NCBI GenBank assembly: GCA_030265685.1
Contig: JAJDGO010000009.1
Coordinates: 1 to 43,556, forward strand
Direction of reading: 5' to 3'
Length of the DNA stretch: 43,556 bases
Source: Bacteroidales bacterium OttesenSCG-928-M11
GTDB taxonomy: Bacteria > Bacteroidota > Bacteroidia > Bacteroidales > Azobacteroidaceae
This document shows, in pieces, positions 1-9,223 of the stretch. The notes below the pieces were generated by a model that made no database searches, was not told the origin of the DNA, and saw only the letters and a program-made list of their open reading frames with translations. How positions within the stretch are numbered: position 1 is the first letter of the stretch; the number at the start of each line of letters is the position of its first letter. The position numbers were made by a program, and so were the translations under genes.

Positions 1-741
1 CAAGTTAACAATCGAAGGGATAAACTCATCCGAGATACCTTGTATCCTATGTTTCCCAATTTTATAACCCGTTGTAAGTGTTGGCGAATTAGAGGGTTCT
101 AAAGGAAACACCTTAGTATTTTTTCCCAATTTATCTTTCAGATAACGCCCCACTCCCATAACCGTACCTCCGGTTCCTACACCGGCTACGAATCCATCCG
201 GTACAAGTCCGACCAAGTTTAACTGATCAACGATCTCCGGACCCGTAGTATTATAATGAGTTTCACTATTATATTGGTTATCAAATTGTCTCGGAAGGAA
301 AATAAGATCCGGTATTTTTTCTTTTTCAAGCTCCACCATCTCTATACTTCCACGAAAACCTCCCTCCAATGATGATACAAGACGAACGTTTGCACCAAAA
401 CTTCTGATCAGATTTATCCTTTCCGAACTCATCCAATCCGGCATATATATAACAACTTCATGTCCGAGTAAACAAGCAAAAGCGCTTAAAGCTATCCCGG
501 TATTACCACTCGTTGCTTCAAGTATCTTCATTCCCCGACGCAGTTCTCCCGTCTCGTATGCCTGTTTTAGTATATACCAAGCAATCCTATCCTTAATGCT
601 ACCCGTATAGTTGTAATATTCTGCCTTAGCAAACAATCTTCGCGCCCTACCTTTATACTCGAATGAAATTTCGAAGAGAGGAGTATTACCTACAGATGCC
701 TTAAGATCTTCGAACTTCGACTCGATACCAGTACGTTTCAT
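1..741 (-). CDS. Cysteine synthase family protein (PLP-dependent), 3' end cut by window
   Basis: Fold-type II PLP enzyme that makes cysteine (or cystathionine-like products) from an activated serine and sulfide. I translated the minus strand from the ATG at 741; the frame stays open to the window edge (247 codons), so the C-terminus is missing. Visible motifs: VGNTPL near residue 17, the Schiff-base lysine in TGSIKDR (K50), the substrate loop ATSGNTG, and the phosphate loop GTGGT. Usual family length is 300 residues or more, so roughly a fifth or more is outside. The PLP loop reads [10 protein letters not shown] rather than the usual NPGGSVKDR, so whether it is a true O-acetylserine sulfhydrylase or a cystathionine-beta-synthase-like relative cannot be settled. 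A TACATTTG promoter lies 34 bp upstream of the start. It is divergent from gyrB across a repeat-rich spacer. Confidence 0.88.
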   Translation of the reverse strand, partial: MKRTGIESKFEDLKASVGNTPLFEISFEYKGRARRLFAKAEYYNYTGSIKDRIAWYILKQAYETGELRRGMKILEATSGNTGIALSAFACLLGHEVVIYMPDWMSSERINLIRSFGANVRLVSSLEGGFRGSIEMVELEKEKIPDLIFLPRQFDNQYNSETHYNTTGPEIVDQLNLVGLVPDGFVAGVGTGGTVMGVGRYLKDKLGKNTKVFPLEPSNSPTLTTGYKIGKHRIQGISDEFIPSIVNL

Positions 742-774
742 TGATTAATCAGTTTTAGTTGGTTTATTATCGTG

Positions 775-782
775 CAAATGTA
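775..782 (-). promoter_or_regulatory. -7 promoter element of the cysteine synthase gene
   Basis: The minus strand reads TACATTTG, an exact match to the Bacteroidetes -7 consensus TAnnTTTG, placing the transcript start near 769 and giving a leader of about 27 nt before the ATG at 741. No convincing -33 TTTG at ideal spacing was found. Confidence 0.5.
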
Positions 783-928
783 CAACTTTTAATAAACAAA
801 CCGACCTTTTCAAGACAAAATGCTACAATATCAACACAATCAGTTACATTTTGCCATCCTTTTAATAATCAAAAGAAAGCATATAGCATTGCAAATCTTT
901 CTCGTCAACAAATGGTATCTTTCCGACA

Positions 929-1082
929 AAGTTTTACTAGAACTTTTTTATTTTCTGTACAGAAAAGTTTAAAAAGATACAACAACTTCACCCAAAAGAT
1001 ACAACAACTTTATCCGCAAGATACAGCAAAAGCAAAGAAGTTATAAAACAAGCATTTCAAGTCGTAAAATAAGCGATTTAAT
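929..1082. repeat. 22-bp-phased intergenic repeat array A (with palindrome)
   Basis: Fills much of the 439-bp spacer between the cysteine synthase gene and gyrB. AGATACAACAACTT occurs at 975 and 997, and a variant AGATACAGCA at 1019: exact 22-bp spacing. The palindrome TTTTCTGTACAGAAAA sits at 951-966 in the same phase. On the minus strand the units read AAGTTGTTGTATCTTTTG. A looser unit (AAGTTATAAAA / AAGTCGTAAAA) continues to about 1080. The same family recurs at 13074, 23027 and 34222. The rest of the spacer (783-928) shows no gene I can support. A 95-codon frame across this region is explained by the repeats. Confidence 0.85.
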
Positions 1083-1129
1083 TTATCAACTTCTATCGCT
1101 CAAGTTGCCGTTTTATCGTATATTTTTTG

Positions 1130-1137
1130 TATCTTTG
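1130..1137 (+). promoter_or_regulatory. gyrB promoter (-7 element)
   Basis: TATCTTTG matches TAnnTTTG exactly. A TTG at 1105-1107 lies 22 bp upstream as a plausible -33 element. The expected transcript start is near 1143, giving a leader of about 38 nt to the ATG at 1181. The -33 TTG is part of an AAGTTG that resembles the neighbouring 22-bp repeat core. Confidence 0.6.
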
Positions 1138-1162
1138 CATGATTTATAAATAACAGAAATAA

Positions 1163-3136
<1,974 letters not shown>

Positions 3137-3140
3137 TAGC

Positions 3141-4889
3141 ATGCTTGTTGGCTTATCAGTCAATCACAAAGAAGGTCTCTCCTGCATTTCTAACGCATAT
3201 GTTAATGCGGTTATTAAAGCAGGAGGGATTCCTATTCTTATCCCTCTCAACACATCTAAGTATCAATTAGACCAAATTCTTTCCCGATTAGACGGCTTGA
3301 TACTATCAGGAGGAGGAGATATTAATGCTTCATTCTTCGGAGAAGAGCTACATCCTTCCGTAACAGACTTTGACACGGAAAGAGATATTTATGATATTCA
3401 TTTAGTTCAACTGGCAAAAGAAAAACAAATACCCATACTGGGGATATGTCGTGGTATGCAAGTGATGAATGTTGCGCTGGGAGGAAATTTAATACAAGAC
3501 ATTCCGTCGATTGTTCCGTCCAACATTATCCACAGCCAACAAGAACCTCGAGAAATTGGTACTCATACTGTCTCGATAAAAGAAGACTCTCAGCTTTTTT
3601 CTATTATTTCAAAAAAAGAATTATTGGTTAATTCTTTTCATCATCAAGCAATCGGGAACATTGCTCCCGGATTTATTGCAACAGCATTTGCTCCGGACAG
3701 AATTATCGAAGCTTTCGAATCAGAAGAAGGCTATTTTATGATGGGAGTACAATGGCATCCTGAAAATATGGCAGTAGCAGAAAATCCGGATATGAAAGCT
3801 ATTTTTCAACATTTTGTATCTGAAGCTGATTTATATAGTCGCGCAAAAGAGATTCATCAAAGAATAATTACATTAGATTCGCATACTGATACTCCAATGT
3901 ATTTTCGATATGGAATAGATATAGGAAAAGACAACGGAATAATCAAAGTTAACCCGAAAGATTTAGGAGATAGCGAAGATTGCATTGTAGATTATCAGAT
4001 AAAAGTTGATGTTCCTAAGATGAAAAAAGGAATGTTGGATGCCACTATTATGGTAGCTTATATTCCTCAAGGCTCTTTATCCGACAAAGAACAAAAAAAA
4101 GCGACCGATTATACTTTTTCTACTCTGAACACATTACGTTCACAAATCAGCAACTGCAAACAAGTCGAGCAAGCTTATACCGGTGATGATTTGAAAAGAA
4201 TCAAGAAAGAGAATAAAAAAGCTATTCTACTCGGATTAGAAAACGGATATGGCATCGGAAAAGATTTAGATAATCTAAAACGATTAGCTGATATTGGGGT
4301 CGTTTACATTACGCTTTCGCACAACGGAGACAACAACATTTGCGACTCACACAAAGGAAACCGTACGCATAATGGATTAAGTGAATACGGGAAGCAAGTA
4401 GTTCGCGAAATGAACCGCTTAGGTATCATCATAGATATTTCTCATACGAGCGAAAAAACATCATTTGACGTTTTAGAAACAAGTAAATACCCAATAATAG
4501 CGTCGCATTCGTCAGCAAAAACAATAGCAAATCATTCTCGCAACCTTTCCGACGATTTAATTAAAGCGATAGCTGACAAAGGCGGAGTTATTCAGATCGG
4601 ATTATACAAATATTTTATAGAAAAAGATGGTCGGGCTAATGTAAGTAAAGCTATCGATCACATCGACCACATTGTTCGTTTAGTAGGAATCGACCATGTA
4701 GGCATCGGATCCGACTTTGATGGCGGCGGAGGTTTTAGTGGACTTCAAGACGTTACCGAAGTTATACAAATAACTCTCGAACTATTACGTCGAGGATATA
4801 CCGAAACTGAGATAACAAAGATTTGGGGAGGCAATTTTATACGAGTTATGAATATCGTTCAATCAGTAAGAATCAATAAAAATAAATAG
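3141..4889 (+). CDS. Class I glutamine amidotransferase-like (PuuD-type) / M19 dipeptidase fusion
   Basis: Two enzymes in one 582-residue chain. Residues about 1-235 are a gamma-glutamyl-GABA hydrolase-like domain (peptidase C26): nucleophile in GICRGMQ (C103) and GVQWHPEN (H206, E208). Residues about 240-580 are a renal-dipeptidase (M19) domain with the binuclear zinc set: DSHTDTP (H248, D250), GLENG (E367), ISHTS (H435) and ASHSS (H456). The likely substrates are gamma-glutamyl compounds and dipeptides; coupling of the two steps is inference. The open frame begins upstream inside gyrB, but homology to C26 starts at MLVGLSVNHKEG, so I place the start at 3141, 4 bp after gyrB. No signal peptide is seen, so it is probably cytoplasmic. 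Confidence 0.9.
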   Translation: MLVGLSVNHKEGLSCISNAYVNAVIKAGGIPILIPLNTSKYQLDQILSRLDGLILSGGGDINASFFGEELHPSVTDFDTERDIYDIHLVQLAKEKQIPILGICRGMQVMNVALGGNLIQDIPSIVPSNIIHSQQEPREIGTHTVSIKEDSQLFSIISKKELLVNSFHHQAIGNIAPGFIATAFAPDRIIEAFESEEGYFMMGVQWHPENMAVAENPDMKAIFQHFVSEADLYSRAKEIHQRIITLDSHTDTPMYFRYGIDIGKDNGIIKVNPKDLGDSEDCIVDYQIKVDVPKMKKGMLDATIMVAYIPQGSLSDKEQKKATDYTFSTLNTLRSQISNCKQVEQAYTGDDLKRIKKENKKAILLGLENGYGIGKDLDNLKRLADIGVVYITLSHNGDNNICDSHKGNRTHNGLSEYGKQVVREMNRLGIIIDISHTSEKTSFDVLETSKYPIIASHSSAKTIANHSRNLSDDLIKAIADKGGVIQIGLYKYFIEKDGRANVSKAIDHIDHIVRLVGIDHVGIGSDFDGGGGFSGLQDVTEVIQITLELLRRGYTETEITKIWGGNFIRVMNIVQSVRINKNK

Positions 4890-4893
4890 ATAC

Positions 4894-5892
4894 ATGAGCA
4901 CATCTTTAATCAACTCGACTTATTATCTACTACTTGTTGTTTGCTGTTTCCTATTTTCGGCATGCTCTTCCAAGCCAAATAATTCTTCTCCCGAAACGAA
5001 ACAGGAAGTAAAAGTGCCTTCTTTCAACGCAGATAGTGCTTATTATTACACAGAAAAGCAAGTATCTTTCGGTCCAAGAGTTCCAAACAGCGAATCACAT
5101 AAGCTTGGAGGTGACTATTTAGCAAACGAACTACGCAGACATGGAGCCCAAGTATTCGAACAAGAAATAGAACTCTATACATATAATAATATCAAACTGG
5201 AAGCACGGAATATTATCGGCTCTTTTTCTCCTAATAAAGGGAATAGAATATTGTTATGTGCCCACTGGGATACTCGTCCTTTTGCCGACGAAGACTCTGA
5301 TTCGAAAAATCATCACACTCCGATAGACGGAGCAAACGATGGAGCCGGCGCTTGTGGAGTATTACTTGAAATTGCTCGCAATATTGCTTTGCAAGAAACT
5401 AATATAGGAATCGATATTATATTTTTCGATGCTGAAGATTGGGGAACTCCCACATTCGAACGATTAGGATCTTCTTCTACAGGTTGGTGTTTAGGATCGG
5501 AATATTGGGCACAAAACCCACACATTCCTAACTATCAAGCTCGTTATGGAATGCTATTAGATATGGTAAGTGCTAAAGATGCAAAATTTTATCGAGAACA
5601 TAATTCGGTCTATTATGCCAAGCATATAGTGGATAAAGTTTGGCAAACGGCCGCAAATCTTGGATTTTCCAACTACTTTATTAACCAATTGGGTGGAGGA
5701 ATTGAAGATGATCACGTTTATGTAAACCAACATCGGCATATTCCTTGTATAGATATTATCCAACAAGACCCAAATACAAAAAAAGGCTTTGGTTCTTACT
5801 GGCATACATTAGACGATAATATGGAATCAATCAGTAAAGAAACAATGTATGCAGTAGGTCAAACCGTACTACACGTAATATATCACGAATAA
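4894..5892 (+). CDS. Glutaminyl cyclase-like M28 family lipoprotein
   Basis: Zinc-dependent enzyme of the M28/glutaminyl-peptide cyclotransferase type, which turns N-terminal Gln into pyroglutamate on exported proteins. A signal peptide with a lipobox (FLFSAC, Cys24) indicates a lipoprotein in the envelope. Metal-site motifs: HWDTRPFADED, GANDGAGACG (D149), FFDAEDWG (E181), GGIEDDHVYV and WHTLDDN (H304). Animal-type (type II) glutaminyl cyclases are described in Porphyromonas, Tannerella and Prevotella, and this matches that architecture. It begins 4 bp after the previous stop, and its own stop overlaps the next start (TAATG). An aminopeptidase is the alternative, but the HTLDDN and DDHVYVN signatures favour the cyclase. 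Confidence 0.88.
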   Translation: MSTSLINSTYYLLLVVCCFLFSACSSKPNNSSPETKQEVKVPSFNADSAYYYTEKQVSFGPRVPNSESHKLGGDYLANELRRHGAQVFEQEIELYTYNNIKLEARNIIGSFSPNKGNRILLCAHWDTRPFADEDSDSKNHHTPIDGANDGAGACGVLLEIARNIALQETNIGIDIIFFDAEDWGTPTFERLGSSSTGWCLGSEYWAQNPHIPNYQARYGMLLDMVSAKDAKFYREHNSVYYAKHIVDKVWQTAANLGFSNYFINQLGGGIEDDHVYVNQHRHIPCIDIIQQDPNTKKGFGSYWHTLDDNMESISKETMYAVGQTVLHVIYHE

Positions 5893-6326
5893 TGGAATCA
5901 ATAAATACAATACAAGACAACATCATCGAAGAGTTTTCGGTATATGACGACTGGATGGACAAATATGCTTTATTAATCGAAATGGGAAATGAATTACCCG
6001 CGCTTGAAGAGCAATATAAAACTCCTCAAAATATAATAGAAGGTTGTCAAAGTCGTGTTTGGTTAGAGGCAGAATATCTCGACGGAAAAGTCTTTTTCAA
6101 AGGAGATAGCGATGCTGTTATCGTAAAAGGAATTGTTTCCTTATTGATTAGAGTATTATCCGGACATACACCCAACGAAATCCTTCATGCCGACCTTTAT
6201 TTTATTGATGCCATTGGACTAAAAAATCATCTCTCCCCTACCCGCTCCAACGGATTAGTATCTATGCTGAAGCAGATGAAATTATATGCCCTTGTATTCA
6301 AGACAAAAGAAGATGAGAAAGCTTAA
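5892..6326 (+). CDS. sufE: SufE family sulfur-acceptor protein
   Basis: Accepts persulfide sulfur from a SufS-type cysteine desulfurase and passes it on for Fe-S cluster assembly; cytoplasmic. The 144-residue protein has the family layout: an N-terminal helix, LPxLEEQYKTPQNIIEGCQSRVW carrying the acceptor Cys52, and a FKGDSDAVIVKGIVSLL core. The start codon overlaps the stop of the glutaminyl cyclase gene by one base, suggesting translational coupling. The sufS partner is not in the window. Its place in the gyrB operon has no obvious functional logic. Confidence 0.93.
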   Translation: MESINTIQDNIIEEFSVYDDWMDKYALLIEMGNELPALEEQYKTPQNIIEGCQSRVWLEAEYLDGKVFFKGDSDAVIVKGIVSLLIRVLSGHTPNEILHADLYFIDAIGLKNHLSPTRSNGLVSMLKQMKLYALVFKTKEDEKA

Positions 6327-6837
6327 AGTCACAGAAATGAACCGGATCACGCCGGAAGAGTTCAAGAAGACAAAAAAAATTCCTCTTATTGTTGTTCTTG
6401 ATAACGTGCGAAGCATGCATAATATAGGATCTGTTTTCCGTACATCCGATGCTTTTTTAGTAGAAGCCGTATATCTTTGCGGAATAACAGCTACACCTCC
6501 TCATGCGGAAATACATAAAACTGCACTCGGAGCCGAAGATACCGTTTTTTGGAAATATTTCGAAAATACAAATGAGGCTATTTGTAAATTAAAGGAAGAG
6601 GGTTACCAAATTGTTACTATCGAACAGGCAGAAAACTCAACGATGCTTAACGATCTAACTTTATCCGAAGCGAAATATGCCGTTGTATTAGGCAATGAAG
6701 TAAAAGGAGTTGCACAAGAAGTTATGGATCAATGTGATTTTTGTGTTGAGATTCCACAATTTGGAACAAAACATTCGCTTAATGTTTCCGTCACTTCAGG
6801 AATTATCATTTGGGAGTTTTTCAAGAGATTAACTTAA
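6313..6837 (+). CDS. TrmH/SpoU family RNA 2'-O-methyltransferase
   Basis: SPOUT-class methylase using S-adenosylmethionine to methylate a ribose in tRNA or rRNA. The 174-residue protein shows the three knot motifs: LDNVRSMHNIGSVFRTSDAF (motif 1), VVLGNEVKGV (motif 2) and IPQFGTKHSLNVSVTSGI (motif 3). The start is set at MRKLKVTEMNR (6313), the conserved N-terminus in Bacteroidales relatives as I know them; an upstream in-frame start at 6286 would lengthen the overlap with sufE. It overlaps sufE by 14 bp and is the last gene of the gyrB run. The exact RNA target cannot be read from sequence. Confidence 0.92.
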   Translation: MRKLKVTEMNRITPEEFKKTKKIPLIVVLDNVRSMHNIGSVFRTSDAFLVEAVYLCGITATPPHAEIHKTALGAEDTVFWKYFENTNEAICKLKEEGYQIVTIEQAENSTMLNDLTLSEAKYAVVLGNEVKGVAQEVMDQCDFCVEIPQFGTKHSLNVSVTSGIIIWEFFKRLT

Positions 6838-6848
6838 TTCAGAAAAGT

Positions 6849-7466
6849 TCAGATTAGTCCTAATTCGACCATCTGTATTATTCTTTCGGCATTTGCGTCT
6901 TTACCGTCCGGATCCCATTCTGATTTCAGACTTGCACCAAACATACTGGCAAAAATATTCCAAAACCCTGCTCTAAACGAGCCAAGAAAAGTTTTAATTA
7001 AAGTATAAGACGTCTGATTACATTCTCTATCTATCAACTTAATAAGCAATTTACCTTGCGAAAGAGTCATTTTTTTCAATACCGGCTTATATTCGGCATA
7101 AAGTTCTTTCTCCATTCGTTTCATATGAGCTTCCCGTGCCTTATCATCGGGTAAAGTTTGCATATATTCGTAGGTTTCTATCAAGGTTGCATAGATCATT
7201 TTAGCATAAGGAAGTGTTTTTTTAATATCGCGTACTAATTTATTATACCGTTCTTCTTGTTTTTCGTTTTTAAATGCTTGTTTTGGATAAATATAAACAT
7301 CGCCAACGATCATTGTCCGTATAGTATCCCCATGTTGAGTAATTACATATTCGGGAATCTCGTTCTTAAAATCAGTTTGTGCCGATATGTTTCCCCAAGA
7401 ATAAAACAATCCGAAGAAAAGTAATATTCGAAGTACAAAAAAACGATATGGAATATTTGCAATCAT
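6849..7466 (-). CDS. DUF4294 domain-containing exported protein
   Basis: Bacteroidetes-specific protein of unknown function, about 205 residues. The N-terminus is a signal peptide (hydrophobic FFVLRILLFFGLFYSWG ending ISAQT), so it is exported. The body starts with YVITQHGDTIRTMIVGDVYIYP and is rich in charged helices, ending with the conserved SLKSEWDPDGKDANAERI. The frame is open to 7496, but a near-consensus -7 element (TACTTTTA, 7496-7503) overlaps that upstream ATG, so I prefer the ATG at 7466. It converges with the TrmH gene with 11 bp between stops. A small bulged hairpin (7476-7494, GCTCT/AGAGC) lies in the leader. Confidence 0.8.
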   Translation of the reverse strand: MIANIPYRFFVLRILLFFGLFYSWGNISAQTDFKNEIPEYVITQHGDTIRTMIVGDVYIYPKQAFKNEKQEERYNKLVRDIKKTLPYAKMIYATLIETYEYMQTLPDDKAREAHMKRMEKELYAEYKPVLKKMTLSQGKLLIKLIDRECNQTSYTLIKTFLGSFRAGFWNIFASMFGASLKSEWDPDGKDANAERIIQMVELGLI

Positions 7467-7559
7467 ACAAATCAAGCTCTCTATATAATAGAGCATAAAA
7501 GTACAATTTATTGCGAAAAGGACGAAGTATTCGTCTAAAATTCGGATAGAGATTAGAAC

Positions 7560-9167
7560 TTAAACCTGTTTCTTTGCTAAGAAATCGTAAATTCCTCCAA
7601 TATGTTCGCGAACACGTTTGTCGGCAAATTCATATACTTTGGTTACTAATCCGTCTAAGAAGTCCCGGTCGTGCGAAACCAAAATAATTGTTCCGTCATA
7701 ATCCAAAAGAGCTTGCTTCAACACTTCTTTTGTTTTCAAATCCAAGTGATTAGTCGGCTCATCAAGTATTAAAAGGTTGACAGGTTCGAGCAAAAGTTTA
7801 ACCATAGCTAAACGAGTACGTTCACCTCCTGATAGAACTCGAACCTTTTTATCCGAGTCGTCTCGTCCAAACATAAAAGCACCGAGAATATTTCGTATTT
7901 GAGTTCGAATATCTCCTTCGGCAACTTGGTCGATAGTCTCAAATACTGTAAGATCTTCATCTAATAACTGTGCTTGATTTTGTGCGAAATAACCAATTTT
8001 TACATTATGTCCCAGCATAACTGTTCCTATATAATCGGTCTCTCCCATTACACACTTTACAAAACTTGACTTTCCTTCTCCATTCTTTCCAGCCAAAGCC
8101 ACCTTATCTCCTCGTGAAATCATTAAATTTGCGTTTTCAAAAACGAGATAGTCATCGTATGACTTTGTTAAACTTTCAACTGTTAATGGATAATTTCCTG
8201 AACGAATTGCCGGTTGAAACTTTATCCGGATGTGAGACTTATCTTCTTCGTCGATATGAACACGCTCCATTTTCTCCAATTGTCTAACCCGAGATTGGAC
8301 AAGTACGGCTTTCGCAGCTTGAGCTCTAAAGCGTTCTATAAACTCTTCTATTTCTTGTATTTGTTTCTGTTGCGCTTCCCATGCATGAAGTTGTTGTTGC
8401 CGGCGTTCTTCCCGAAGCTGTTGATAGGCAGTAAAGCTAACTTTATAATCATAAATACGCCCTAAAGTCAATTCGATTGTACGAGTAGTTACCGAATCGA
8501 TAAACTTTCTATCGTGAGAAATAAGTACAACCGCGTTAGCTTGTGTTGCAATAAATTGTTCTAACCAGCCAATAGTTTCTATATCCAAATGATTTGTTGG
8601 CTCATCAAGTAGCATAACATCCGGATTTTGTAAAAGAAGTTTGGCCAACTCTACGCGCATTCTCCATCCTCCACTAAACTCTGCTGTCGGTTTATCCAAA
8701 TCAGTTCGTTTAAATCCTAGTCCAATTAGAGTCTTTTCGACTTCTCCTTCGAAGTTAGTTTCTTCGATACCTGCAAGTCGTTCATGTGCCATTGTAAAAC
8801 GATCGATTAGTTTTGCATAATCATCTGACTCGTAATCGGTCCGGATTTCCAACTGTTTGTTCATTTCTTCAATATCTTCTTTCAACCGGAAGATAGGAGC
8901 AAAGGCTTGTGATGCTTCTTCTCGCACCGTTCGCACGTCCGAAATTTGCATAACTTGCGGCAAGTACCCCACAGTCATACCATCTGGTCCCGTAACAGTT
9001 CCTTTGAAATTTTTATTTACACCAGCCAATATTTTAAGCATAGTGCTTTTTCCGGCACCATTCTTTCCGACCAATGCGATCTTATCTTTTTTATTGATTA
9101 TAAAATTGATGTTTTCGAACAGAGTTTGTCCTCCAAATTCTACTTTTAAGCCTTCTACTATCAGCAT
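7560..9167 (-). CDS. ABC-F family ATP-binding protein
   Basis: Soluble ABC protein with two ATPase domains and no membrane domain; this family acts on ribosomes to relieve translational stalls or protect against antibiotics. The 535 residues show Walker A GKNGAGKS and signature FSGGWRMR with DEPTNHLD in half one, a charged linker (about residues 240-310, RxQxxAKxxxVQSR), and GKNGEGKS, LSGGERTR and DEPTNHLD in half two. The frame opens at 9227, but the TACCTTTG promoter lies inside that extension, and MLIVEGLKVEFGG matches the family start, so 9167 is chosen. The subclass (EttA, Uup, YfmR or other) is not resolved. Confidence 0.93.
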   Translation of the reverse strand: MLIVEGLKVEFGGQTLFENINFIINKKDKIALVGKNGAGKSTMLKILAGVNKNFKGTVTGPDGMTVGYLPQVMQISDVRTVREEASQAFAPIFRLKEDIEEMNKQLEIRTDYESDDYAKLIDRFTMAHERLAGIEETNFEGEVEKTLIGLGFKRTDLDKPTAEFSGGWRMRVELAKLLLQNPDVMLLDEPTNHLDIETIGWLEQFIATQANAVVLISHDRKFIDSVTTRTIELTLGRIYDYKVSFTAYQQLREERRQQQLHAWEAQQKQIQEIEEFIERFRAQAAKAVLVQSRVRQLEKMERVHIDEEDKSHIRIKFQPAIRSGNYPLTVESLTKSYDDYLVFENANLMISRGDKVALAGKNGEGKSSFVKCVMGETDYIGTVMLGHNVKIGYFAQNQAQLLDEDLTVFETIDQVAEGDIRTQIRNILGAFMFGRDDSDKKVRVLSGGERTRLAMVKLLLEPVNLLILDEPTNHLDLKTKEVLKQALLDYDGTIILVSHDRDFLDGLVTKVYEFADKRVREHIGGIYDFLAKKQV

Positions 9168-9189
9168 ACCTTTTGATTTAATGCGGCCG

Positions 9190-9197
9190 CAAAGGTA
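9190..9197 (-). promoter_or_regulatory. -7 promoter element of the ABC-F gene
   Basis: The minus strand reads TACCTTTG, an exact TAnnTTTG match, 22 bp before the ATG at 9167. It supports the downstream start and shows that the ABC-F gene can be transcribed apart from the AddB-like gene upstream. Confidence 0.6.
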
Positions 9198-9223
9198 AGA
9201 TAAATAGTTGAGAAATGAAATCG

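Noticed and set aside
759..1046. 95-codon plus-strand open frame between the cysteine synthase gene and gyrB
   Set aside because: It overlaps the minus-strand promoter at 775 and runs through the 22-bp repeat array; composition follows the repeat, with no family resemblance.
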